NCBI GenBank assembly: GCA_963556695.1
Contig: CAUWAG010000019.1
Span: 310,001-374,000 of the forward strand
Direction of reading: 5' to 3'
Length of the DNA stretch: 64,000 nt
Source of the DNA: Anthostomella pinea
Taxonomy: Eukaryota; Ascomycota; Sordariomycetes; Xylariales; Xylariaceae
Shown one piece after another: positions 20,594-31,517 of this stretch. The first letter of the stretch is position 1. Each line of letters starts with the position of its first letter. The position numbers and the translations under genes were made by a program. The notes under the pieces are model-generated. The model did no database searches and had not been told where the DNA came from. It worked only from the letters and a program-made list of their open reading frames with translations.

Positions 20594-22517
20594 CCTGGCT
20601 GATGTCTTGCAGGATATTGAGGTGACGAGTACCCAAGTAGTATTGATAGACGGTTTACATGTAAGGAGTCTATCGGACAGGAGGACGCGTTAAGAGGTAA
20701 CGGCATCGGATCGCGTCAAATAGATTGGTCCCATTTATTGCGCTTACATAAATGTACCCATATATCTTATGCAGGCAAGCCAACGCAGAAGTGGGTCGGG
20801 GGGTTCAATGTTCATCCGTGCCTCGCGCTAGGTGGTTCCAACTTCCCAGCGAAACGTGGCAGGCGTGGCTCGTGTGGAATCCAAGCTCATGTCAAAAGTT
20901 TCCACGTGCGCGGACCAGCCTGCCTGCCTGCCCTTCAGACTGACCGACGGCGAGGTACGACGAGGCCCGGCCAACTGGCTCTTCTCGGATGAGTCTTTCC
21001 AATTCAACACCGACGTCCGCATTGTCCGCATCGTCCACATACATGGTTTCCTGCCTGTGTGTTGATGTCATTACCAGCTTCCAAAGTAGTATTATTAGCC
21101 CTCAGCCCGGCCATTACTGTCAGGGTCCAGGCTGTCATGCCAGGGTCCAGGGGACTCGGAACTCGGGACTCGGACACACCCGCGACCATTCTCACGAGGG
21201 TTCGATGACCATCAGGCCAAAGTTCAGTACAGATCGGATGTATGTATCCAACGGCATCAAAAACGTCTCCTCCACTGTGCGCTATGCAGTTAGTTGTCTG
21301 ATGTTTCACTCAATGCGACCATGGGGTGTTGCCACCTTGGTTTCCAGGTAGAAGAGGGTAGGATCGCGCGGACATACTGTACACCAACATATCTGCATCT
21401 GTCTAACCCAGCCCTGGCAAGTCCCTGCAGAGCTACATAGGCCACTTGTTGCGAGGAGGGGTTCCTTCGTCGTCGCCCAAAGTCCAGTGGCTTCACCTAA
21501 ACCGACAGATATGAGAAAGGTGAGTCTTGGAGACGCCCACACCATCGCCGCTCTTCTCAGCTCACCTCGACTCGGCCGTTTGTGAAGCCCGGCTCGCCCA
21601 GCCGTTACCACATCTGCTATCGGATGCTACTATCGAATGAGGCTCAAAACGCTGTGCGACAACATCCGTACGCGTGCACTAGACCAGATATGGTCGGTCT
21701 TACTCCCGTCATAGACGACGGGATGTGGGATACCAGTTATCCTCCACTACCACCATCAGCTTATCATGTCCGTGCCCGGCGATTCCAATACTTCCAGTGG
21801 AAGTACTCCATGGCGCCGTCAAGAGAGCGACAGGCCATTCGAGACTTGACCGTTGAGGTACATGTCCCGAGACACGCTCGACCGGCCCCTCTCTTGACCC
21901 ATCGGCCTTATCCCTGTTTCACCTGTTCAGACCCGGCATCACGAGTGAGCGAGCTCCAATGTTTCCCTCTCCCATTTCTAATTTCTGACTGAAGGATCCC
22001 CTTTCCCCTTCAAAAACAGAACAGTCGCGGTAATGTAGGCGCCACTGCGCAAGGGTGATCTGGCGCTTCAGAACACATTACGCACGGTGGGGGCTCGCAG
22101 GAAGCGCAAAAGGCTTAAAGCCTAGGCTTCCTCTTCCTCAGTCATTATTTACCACCTCTTCTGAATGTTTTTCTTGTCTGTGTGATTTCATTGCTATTGT
22201 TCCTATTTACAACCTTGAATCACTCCCAAGTACATACTGCCCTCACTCCATAATTATATATACCCCTTGCGCTAGCACACTGTCTGCGAGAGCACACCTG
22301 GAACACACACAATACTCGTCAGGTCTCTAAGCGACTTGATCCACTGTTACGGTCGTTCCTCCCCTTTACCACCCAACACCTCTCTTGTATATGTGCTGTC
22401 TTGTTTGGTCCTTCTTAACCTCCTCCTGATCCCCGACGTGTTCTGATCATACAACTCCTTCACCACAGGCCAGGGAAACCATCTGAAACTAACTGATCTG
22501 CCGTTATCGTTGGCACA
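20594..22517. other. divergent intergenic region, 1.9 kb, no gene seen
   Basis: Lies between the starts of RNase H2C (-) and the cyclopropane synthase-like gene (+). Open frames are short and without motifs. A small direct repeat of CAGGGTCCAGG sits at about 21120-21150. Confidence 0.55.
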
Positions 22518-24152
22518 ATGGTGCCCTCGATACCATCCATCGTGGCCCGGCCGCTTACGCGCGGGGCAGATGTAGTCCGCGGAGCTCTGGGCAGCTTGAC
22601 TTGGGAGCCAGCCTTGGCTGTAGCCAAGCCGATGATACTCTCCATCTTCTCCAAGATCGAAGTCGGAACGTTGTTGTTGGTTGACGAGCCCGCCGGAACG
22701 AGACTGGTATATGGACAGAGGCTTAACTCGAAAGTCATCGAACAAACGAATGGTGACTACCCAATGAGAAGGGCCGATACGATCCCGCGGGTCGAGGTGG
22801 TGGTCAAGAATGAGGCCTTCTGGATGCGACTCTTTTTGTTCGCCGACATGGGTTTCGCAGAATCTTACATGCTGGGCGAATTCGAGTGCGCCGATCTGAC
22901 CGCCTTCTTCCATGTCAGCACTCCATCAGGACTCAACGGTGCTTTGGCTGACTGCGTGACAGATTTTTATAGCGAATAGAGATCAGATGAGCAATGGGAC
23001 GACACTGTTCTCCTCACTGTCGGGCGCAATTACAAGTGTTGCGCGGACGACAAATACACTATCAAATTCCCTTCTCAACATTTCGGCGCATTACGATATC
23101 AGTAATGACATGTTCGCGGCATTCTTGTCAGACGACATGACCTATTCTTGTCCAATCTGGAAAACCCCAACTAGTTATAATGAACGGGAGGAAACGCTCG
23201 AAGAAGCACAGATAAGGAAGTTGAATCGATTCATTGACGGCGCCAGGATAAAATCTACGGATCACGTTTTGGAAATCGGGACGGGCTGGGGATCCTTCGC
23301 CATCGAAGCCGTCAAGAGGACAGGGTGTCGAGTCACGAGTCTCACCTTGTCGAAAGAACAGAAGGTCCTGGCCGAGGAGCGCATACGAGAAGCCAGTCTC
23401 TCGCACAGAATAGACGTTCTGCTGATGGACTACCGCAACCTTCCGGCAACGAACGCGCCGTACGATAAGATCGTCTCCATCGAGATGCTAGAGGCTGTGG
23501 GACAGGAATTCCTGGCGACGTATTTTGCGTGCGTCGATCGGCTACTGAAGAAAAAGGGTGGGATCGCCGTGTTCCAGTGTATCACCATGCCTGAGGGAAG
23601 GCACGAGGCTTACTCTAAGGGTAAAGAGTAAGCCCTCGTAAAACCGCATCCATGCATGATCGAAGCTGACGGTGGCACAGCTTCATTAATAAGCACATCT
23701 TCCCTGGCGGCTACCTGCCCTCAACCATACAGCTACTCAACCACATCTCGACGGAGTCCAAGGGCACGTTGATCGTGGAGAAGGTCGAGAACATCGGAGG
23801 GCACTACGCCAAGACACTTCGGCTGTGGAAGGACAACTTCCTGCTGAACTTCGAGTCGAAAATCCGCCCGGCCCTCCAATCGGAACATCCCCAGATGACG
23901 GAGGAAGAGATCGAGGTGTTCGGACGGAAATGGGAGGTATGTGTCATTCCTCAGCCCCTTCCTCTAGTCCTCTTCCTTTGCCTTCTTAGAGCCTTTGACC
24001 GAGTAGGTGGAGTGGAGTGGATGCTGACGATGATGCCACAGTATTACTTCACATACTGCGAGGCTGGGTTCCTGACCAAGACGCTCGGCGATGTCATCAT
24101 CACGGTGGGTAGGGAGGGGGCCATGGAGCTGATGGAAGATATCCCTGTTTGA
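22518..24152 (+). CDS. cyclopropane-fatty-acyl-phospholipid synthase-like methyltransferase
   Basis: SAM-dependent methyltransferase of the CFA-synthase/mycolic-acid cyclopropane family; fungal members modify acyl chains of membrane lipids, substrate not determined here. Four exons: 22518-22913, 22963-23627, 23681-23936 and 24042-24152, all phases consistent, 475 residues. The first junction restores FFHIFIANRDQMSNGTT, which follows the family pattern, and removes an apparent stop at 22978. SAM-binding motif VLEIGTGWGSFAIEA is near residue 234. Other family blocks are LNISAHYDISNDMFAAFLS, MTYSCPIW, VSIEMLEAVG, FINKHIFPGGYLP, and YYFTYCEAGFLTKTLGDVII at the end. The N-terminal third matches the usual lipid-binding extension. 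Confidence 0.9.
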
Positions 24153-24717
24153 TCCTCCCTCGGTCGTCCTGAGGTGGCATGATTTTATTCCGTGGGCTGC
24201 CTGGGTGGATGATTGCCGGAAACTGGACATAACTCCTCTTCGGTTTCGGTATCTCGTGGCATATTTGTTTAGGGAGCATCGGTGGGGATGGCTTGCATTT
24301 GTACTTGCTCATAACTGCGATTGCATAGCGGATGGAATGATTAAGGTATCTAGATGGGTTGGTTGTGTATAGACTGCATGGTTAAACCCATCTTTACAAG
24401 TGCTCTTCCTCTCAACGTCGCTCAATCACAATGTGCTCTGCCCAGACCTACATTCGGAGACTTCATACTCTCGCTGGATGCGATCCCCAATAGGTAACCA
24501 CCACTCGTCTCGTCTCCTGGTGTGATTCTGTGATAGATTCGGAGACTCCAATAGTCCTTGACCGCAAGTTGGACGACGCTCCCGTCAGACTTCCGGCCAG
24601 ATCAATGATGGTATCCTGTTCCCGCTGTTCTCGCGGTTCTCGCCGCCAGCCGCCCGATTCGTAGACAAAGGCGTCGCTCATTGTAGACCCAAACCCCTGT
24701 CCTGTCCTCGGGTGCGT
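24153..24717. other. convergent intergenic region, no gene seen
   Basis: 3' sides of the CFA-synthase-like gene and REX4; no motif recognised. Confidence 0.5.
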
Positions 24718-25857
24718 TCAACGCTTCTTTTTCTTCTTCTTCCCCCCATTCGGCCCCTTCCCCTTCTTCAACTCCCCCTTACCCTTAGCTCCATCTCCAA
24801 CTCCAGCTCCCGCACCCCGCCTTGGCGCCTCGTCCGCCGACGGCACCCCGTACTTATTCGCATGCTCGACATCGAACTCAGACTTGCGGCGGCGAAACAA
24901 CAGCATCGCGACGCGCGCATCCTCAATACTGCTATGCGCACCCGTCTGGAAGTCCTCCAGCCCCAGCACCTCGCGCGCCAGAACCCGTAACGCCGGCTTC
25001 GGGCCGTGCCCATACCGCCTATACCCGCTGAACCGCGCCGTGTCGCGCACCATGGGCGTCGGGTGGTTCAGTTCCAGCACGGCGAGGTCGTGCCGGATGT
25101 CGTGGCCCACGACGATGCGGCCGCGCAGGAGGTCCGCGATGGTGCGCTGTACCTCGGCGAACTCGCGCGGGCCTGAGTTTGGATGCAGGGTCGAGGCCGT
25201 GATGCCCGTGATGTGCGTCCGGAAGTCGGTCACGCGCGACCGCGGCCGCACGAACGAGTCGTATACCTGGCGGCCGTGGAAGTCGACTAGCGACGCGCGG
25301 GCTAGGGCGTGGTCTTGGCCGTCGGGGCCGACGCCGACCATTTCGCAGTCGAGCGCTATGTACTTGCCCACGTCGACGCCGGGGGCTAGGCCTTCGTTGA
25401 TGCGGTGCCGCTCTGTGGTGAGGATGGCAGGGGTGCCGCCGGTGCGCCGTCCGGGCTTGCTGCCGCCCAGGTTGTACGCTTCGGCCAGGTCCTCGGGCGA
25501 GATGTCGTTGTCTTCGGCCCAGAGCGCCAGGGAGGGCGTGATGGTCGCTGCGGTGCCTTTGACGGGGGCTGAGGACTGCGTGTTGCCCATGGGTGGTCCT
25601 GGTTTCTTGCTTGTCGTATTTCTAACAACTGATTTGGGATGCCTGCTGGTGGACTGTGATGAGACCTGATGGCTTCCCAGCTTCTGCTTTTTAGGAGGCT
25701 GCGGCTGGGCGGTATTGGAACCGTTGGCTTTCTTCCTCTTGGTGGCTGTCGTTGTGGTTGTGGTGGAAGATGCTCCGGCCGATGTGGTGGAGGTTGTGGA
25801 TTCGGCTTTGATCTTTGCTTGGAGCTTCTTCCAGTTAGAGGAGAGCTCTTGCGCCAT
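24718..25857 (-). CDS. REX4: RNA exonuclease 4
   Basis: DEDDh 3'-5' exonuclease acting in pre-rRNA processing in the nucleolus. Single exon, 379 residues. N-terminal third is low-complexity (Ser/Thr/Lys rich, WKKLQAKIKAES). The exonuclease domain has Exo I YIALDCEMVGVGPDG (about residue 167), RASLVDFHG, Exo II IVVGHDIRHDLAVL and Exo III HSSIEDARVAMLLFR; TDFRTHITGI is the family's conserved linker. The C-terminus is a Lys/Gly-rich basic tail ending in a run of Lys. Length and motif order match fungal Rex4. It is divergently arranged with MCM6. Confidence 0.93.
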   Translation of the reverse strand: MAQELSSNWKKLQAKIKAESTTSTTSAGASSTTTTTTATKRKKANGSNTAQPQPPKKQKLGSHQVSSQSTSRHPKSVVRNTTSKKPGPPMGNTQSSAPVKGTAATITPSLALWAEDNDISPEDLAEAYNLGGSKPGRRTGGTPAILTTERHRINEGLAPGVDVGKYIALDCEMVGVGPDGQDHALARASLVDFHGRQVYDSFVRPRSRVTDFRTHITGITASTLHPNSGPREFAEVQRTIADLLRGRIVVGHDIRHDLAVLELNHPTPMVRDTARFSGYRRYGHGPKPALRVLAREVLGLEDFQTGAHSSIEDARVAMLLFRRRKSEFDVEHANKYGVPSADEAPRRGAGAGVGDGAKGKGELKKGKGPNGGKKKKKKR

Positions 25858-26448
25858 TCTTGTTGTGCGGCTATCGTGTGCTTGGACTCATGGCAGGATG
25901 TGACACGTATGAGTCCCTTCTCACAGACCGCAGATATGAGTATTGTGGTTGTATTGTGTTGTTGCGGACTTCGTTCCGGTTGCCCAAATAGATACAGACA
26001 GCTTCACCGAGTGAAAATATTTCCGTGATACAGGATTCTTCAAGCCAAGTTTCTGTGGGTCCCAACAAGTCGCAAAGTCCTCTGGAATCTAGAGCGCTTG
26101 GCTGGCAAGAAGAATACACACTCTCCTGGGACAATTGAGTACGAAGGCAGTAACTCGGGGTCGAAATGGGGGGTGTAGGTATTTGGTTGGTGTTTTTGAA
26201 GTGCCCTTGGAACAAAAGCTGACAGCAGGCGGTTATGCAAATTGTGCAGAGTCAACCACTTTACGCGTATCGTTTAGCGCGTTTTGACGCGTTTCCCCCA
26301 CTCTCCTTAATCTTCCCGTCTTCCCATCTCAACACCCAGCACCCAACACTGGCACTGTAAACCGCCGACAGTAAGAAACTGATCTCGCCTGAGCACTCAC
26401 TAAAACACAATCCCGCAACCCTGCGCTGTCGTCACAAGATCTTACGCA
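25858..26448. promoter_or_regulatory. REX4/MCM6 divergent promoter with MluI cell-cycle boxes
   Basis: Two ACGCGT boxes at 26263-26268 and 26287-26292, with a related GCGCGT between them, lie 157-186 bases before the MCM6 ATG. ACGCGT is the site of the MBF G1/S factor in fungi. Confidence 0.6.
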
Positions 26449-29400
26449 ATGGCGACTCCGTCAAGCGACGCCGGCTTCATGATGTCGGACGGCCCCTCAA
26501 GGCCTGCCGCGACTACCCCTAAACAGAGACAATACCAGCGAGGTTCCTCGGCGCGACCCCGAGCACCACCTTCAGAGAGCCTGGCTGCGCCTAGCGACGA
26601 CGAGGGCGACGGCTTCGCAGACGACCAAATACCCGGTCGCACAAGACGTGGTGATGCCTCCACTATCCCTCGCGTCGAGGACAGGATCGGTATCACGGTG
26701 CAAGAACACTTCGAAAACTTCATCGAAGAGTGCGTCGTCCACATCCTGGCTGTATAGCGGACGAAGGCTGACACACGGCATCTTAGGTTTATGGAAGACC
26801 CCCTCTCCTCAGGCGCACCAACCCCGAGCGCTGTCACCACCGACAAGTTCTACGTCGCCCAGATCCATAACATGCGAGTCTACCAACTCTCTACCTTCTA
26901 CGTCAACTACAGCCATGTCGCTTCCTACCAAAACGGCGGCCTGGCCAATGCCATCAACACACAGTACTACCGATTTCTACCCTTCCTCACCCACGCCTTA
27001 CACAACATGATCGCCAAGTACGAGCCACAATATTTTCGAGAACATCGACAGGCGACCACGTCCAGTAATCAGACGACATCGGGCGCAAGCAATGTCGGAT
27101 CGGCTAGTCAGTCGGAAACCCAGGGCAGCAAGACGGCAAACCAGCAGACCGACAAGCTGTTCGCCATTGCCTTCTACAATTTGCCGCTCGTTTCAAGAGT
27201 GCGTAGTCTGCGAGCCAAGAACATTGGCCAGCTACTATCCATCTCTGGAACTGTCACGCGAACGTCTGAAGTCAGGCCAGAGCTTTCACTTGCGACCTTT
27301 AGCTGCCAAGCCTGTCGAGCCATCATTCCCAACGTCGAGCAGACCTTCCGATATACCGAGCCCACACAATGTCCAAACACGGAATGTGGAAACCGTCTGG
27401 CCTGGACGCTCGACATCAGACAAAGTACCTTCGTCGACTGGCAAAAGGTACGGATCCAGGAGAACAGCTCCGAGATCCCCACTGGTAGCATGCCCCGAAC
27501 GATGGATGTCATCATGCGTGGTGAGATCGTTGACCGTGCCAAGGCTGGAGAGAGGTGCATCTTCACCGGTGCGCTGATCGTGGTTCCAGATGTCAGCCAA
27601 CTGGGACTTCCTGGTGTGCGACCTACAGCGATCCGGGACGACCGCAATGCCCCCCGCAATAACGACGTTGGCGGCAGCGGAGTGTCGGGTCTGAAGTCTC
27701 TGGGTGTTCGAGATCTGACATACCGGCTGGCTTTTCTCGCCAACATGGTGACGCCAGATACTTCCACGCCCGGCCAATCAGCCACCCGTCAAGTGAACGA
27801 TATTCTCAACTCGATGACACAGTCATCCGCTGAAACGGCCGATACTGTGGAAGAGGCACAAACCGCGGTCCTCAACTCTATGACACCCAGCGAAATCGAC
27901 GAGCTTCGTGAGATGGTCCACAGTGATCACATTTACGCACGTCTCGTTAAATCGCTGGCGCCGACGGTCTACGGTCACGAAATCGTCAAGAAGGGTATTC
28001 TTCTTCAACTGATGTCCGGTGTCCACAAGACCACGGCCGAAGGCATGGCCTTGCGAGGTGACATCAACATTTGCGTAGTCGGCGACCCGTCCACCTCCAA
28101 ATCCCAGTTCCTGAAGTATGTATGCTCATTCGCACCACGAGCAGTCTATACGTCTGGAAAAGCGTCTTCGGCCGCCGGTCTTACGGCTGCTGTAGTCAAG
28201 GATGAAGAGACTGGCGAGTTCACCATCGAAGCTGGTGCTCTCATGCTTGCAGACAATGGAATCTGCGCCATCGATGAGTTTGACAAGATGGATCTCGTAG
28301 ATCAGGTCGCCATCCACGAAGCCATGGAACAGCAGACGATTTCCATTGCAAAGGCTGGTATCCAGGCCACCCTGAACGCCAGAACATCAATTCTCGCTGC
28401 CGCAAACCCGGTCAGTGGACGATACAACCGCAAGACTTCTTTGAGGGCAAATATCAACATGTCGGCGCCAATCATGTCACGTTTCGATCTGTTCTTCGTC
28501 ATTCTCGATGAATGCAACGAAGCGGTCGATCGTCATCTTGCCGAGCACATCGTCGGCATACACGCGCTACGGGACAGTGCAATCGAGCCCGAGTTCAGCA
28601 CCGAATGTCTACAGCGATACATTCGCTTCGCGCGGACATTCCGACCAGAGTTCACCCCCGAGGCCAAGGAGCGCCTTGTCGTCAAGTACAAGGAGCTACG
28701 CGCGGACGATGCGCAGGGCGGGGTGGGCAAGAACAGCTACCGCATCACGGTCCGTCAACTAGAGAGTCTGATCCGGCTGTCGGAGGCCATCGCCAAGGCC
28801 AATTGTGTCGATGAGATAGCGCCCGATTTTGTAGACGAGGCATTCAACCTCCTGCGCCAGAGTATCATCTCGGTCGAGCATGACGACGTCGAGATGGACG
28901 ATGACGACAACGACGACAGACCCGAGGACTCGGCGACGCTCGTGGCGGCCGCGAACCAGGCTTCCGGTGCAGGCGCAGGCGCGGCTGAGGACGAGGACGT
29001 GGAGGGGGACTCGCCCATGGGTGACGACGACGAAGAAGACGGCGAGCCCGACGCTGATGCCGATGCTGCTGCTGCGCCCGCGCGGCCGAAGACGGCCATC
29101 ACGTACGAGCGGTACATCGCCATGGTGAACATGATGGTCGAGCGCGTCAACGACGACGAGGCAGCCGGCGCGGGCGAGGGCGTCGACGGCGAGGATTTAG
29201 TGCAGTGGTACCTCGAGCAGAAGGAGGACGAGCTCGATGGCGAGGAGGCCTACCACCGCGAGTTGGGCATCGCCAAGATGGTTCTGAAGAAGATGGTCAA
29301 GGTACATCTCCCATCCCATCCTATCCTATCCCACGTAGCTTGCTTGCTTTTTTTTTTTTGCAAGAAATGTGATTGGATTGCTAACAGAAGGTGAAAACAG

Positions 29401-29538
29401 GACAACATCCTCATGGCAGTCCGCGGCGAAGGCCTAGCCGAGGGCGGCGATGAGGCCGAGGCGGCAGACGGTGGCCCGGAGCCCTCGCATAAGGTCGTAT
29501 ATGTGCTGCATCCCAACTGCGCCGTGGAGGAGTATTGA
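26449..29538 (+). CDS. MCM6: DNA replication licensing factor MCM6
   Basis: Subunit of the hexameric MCM2-7 replicative helicase. Exons 26449-26729, 26787-29301 and 29401-29538; phases agree, 977 residues. N-terminal IPRVEDRIGITVQEHFENFIEEFMEDP is MCM6-like and crosses intron 1. A C4 zinc motif (CQAC ... CPNTECGNR) lies at about 267-300. AAA+ motifs: Walker A GDPSTSKSQF (about 525), Walker B ICAIDEFDKM (about 585) and the arginine finger SRFDLFF (about 657). After the helicase core there is a long acidic insert (Asp/Glu/Ala-rich, about 705-770), then the C-terminal winged-helix region. The last exon (46 codons) completes VVYVLHPNCAVEEY. Cell-cycle boxes upstream suggest G1/S expression. Confidence 0.95.
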
Positions 29539-30112
29539 GCTAGCTCCATCTATCCCACTTTGATAGATATGCACTATATTAAGGATAAAATGAAGGGAAG
29601 AAGACGGTGGATGGATACACGAACCAGTCAGTATATATTGATGTCTGCGGCATTCCAGCTGAACAGATTTCAGGCAGGAGGATAGCGGGCGTATGGAGTC
29701 GAAGGAGTCGAAACATGTCTGCCGGGTTAGTAAATGGGTTGCTTATGTGCTTGGTCAGCTTGGTCAGCTTGGAAGCAGGTCTGGTCTGGTTGGGATTGTA
29801 TTCATTATACGAGATGAAGAAAGATGTGATGTGATGAGATGAAACGAGATGAGTCATACTTGGGTTACTAGATAAGTAGACAAGGCGAGAGCAAATGTAA
29901 TGTAAATGGTACAGACATGCTGAGCGAGCTGCATTGCGAATGCTATCAAGTTTGGACGTGCCGTCACTAAGGCTACTCATGTGAGAGAGTGCTGTTTCAC
30001 TACAGCTCATGAGCACTCCAGTCACTCGGAATCCGTTTGGAAGTCATGTCCAAGAACTGTGGTTAATTCTATCACAGTTGCCCAGCATAAGGATCGACAA
30101 GATCATTTGATA
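29539..30112. other. intergenic, no gene seen
   Basis: 3' side of MCM6 up to the MITE-like element; no coding or RNA feature seen. Confidence 0.5.
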
Positions 30113-30656
30113 ATGAGAAATGTTATTTCCCTAGTATCCGATTTGGCTAGTACTGCACTTTGCAGCTGGCAGATATTCTGACGGGAGCAGCTATTACTAT
30201 CTTCCAGCACCGCCAGCTGCCATATTACCTACCGCCACGCCGTTACTACAATTTACCCTCGCGACGGCATTATCTCTTGCGACGGCACGGCAATACTTTC
30301 ATGACGGCATCATTTCTCGGGACGACAAGGAAAAATCTTTCACGATGGCATCATTTCTCGCGATGGCAAGGCAAAATCTTTCACGACGGCATCATCTTTC
30401 GCGACGGCAAGGCAAAATCTCTCGCGGCAGCAACATCTCTCTCGCGGCAGCAATATCTCCCTCGCGGCGGCATCTTCCGTAGTGACAACATTTCGTATAC
30501 GGCGTGTTGCTGGTACTTGATATATATAGTATATCTTATTCACTTAATTAATATGCAATCTCTTAACAAACGTAATGTCGATTACATACCCCTTATGTAA
30601 GGAGTTAAGAAGTAGGGTACTAAGTAGATCGGATACTAGGGAAATAACAATTCTCT
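30113..30656. mobile_element. MITE-like element with about 46-bp terminal inverted repeats
   Basis: 30121-30142 and 30628-30649 are perfect inverted copies (22 bp, TGTTATTTCC...). With mismatches the match extends to about 30115-30160 and 30610-30655. TA dinucleotides at 30111-30112 and 30657-30658 could be the target duplication, allowing one indel. No transposase frame is present. The interior carries a GC-richer tandem repeat. Confidence 0.75.
30258..30478 (+). repeat. degenerate tandem repeat with CGACGGCA core
   Basis: About ten units of 16-25 bases built on CTCGCGACGGCA and CACGACGGCATCAT. Pairs form a 41-43 base higher-order unit in the middle; the last three units shorten to about 20 bases (CTCGCGGCAGCAA). 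Lies wholly inside the inverted-repeat element. Confidence 0.8.
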
Positions 30657-31517
30657 TAGTAATAACCACTGCCGGGACTACGGTACATTCATCATTCACA
30701 GCACATCGCACAAAACATAACACGTTATGAAGAATTTTCTGTTTTCTCTGTTCAGAGAGCCTAGCAAAGTAGCTACGCTAAATGCCTGACCGGCGCACGG
30801 GGAGCGAACAGCAGTAAGCATCCCTGTGGGACCGAGAGGCGAAGCTCTCACGATACCGAGATCTGCTGCCGTGGAGACTCTATCATACGACGTCAAGGTC
30901 GAAAAGCCTCGTTCTCGTGTGTAGGACAAGCTCGCGTCGCTACGGGAAGCTCAATCGGGATCGTTCTCAAGTAAAGTCCATCGGATCGTTCTCGTGTAAA
31001 GTCCATCTGTTCCGTCTCGGATATCAAACCCATGTGCCGACTCATATACGGAAGCTTTTCCCAAAGCCTCCAGTCAAAACGCCACGCATGTTCGTATCCA
31101 TTACCCCAGCCATAATACCTTATGCAGCATCCTCTAGTTGTAACCGGAGGAATTTCGCAAAGGCATCCAGGGTGACCGGCATCAAATAGCGGACATATCG
31201 CATCATAAGGACGGGGACCGGAACGAGAACGAGGAAGAGTCATGACCAGTCGTCATGAAAGGATTGCGCTGAAAGTCGCGCGTATACTGACAACCGCTAT
31301 GGGTTTTTGTTTGTACACACTGCCATTCGAAGCCGCCAGTCGTCCGTACGGCAGTAAATGGTGAATGAGGGAAGCATCTTGCGTTGCAGGTCGAGTAGGT
31401 GTATAGAGCATGCCGGCCGGAAAGAGGATTTGGAAATGGTCGAGAGGCGCATCAATGACGCCCAGATTCAATCGATTCAAGAAACGTGTTCATATCAATC
31501 GATTGCCTTGGTCACTT
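30657..31517. other. intergenic, no gene seen
   Basis: Sequence between the MITE-like element and the 3' end of the large uncharacterised gene; nothing recognised. Confidence 0.5.

Noticed and set aside
21582..21992. Open frame of 136 codons (+) upstream of the CFA-synthase-like gene
   Set aside because: No domain, repetitive composition, no intron or start context.
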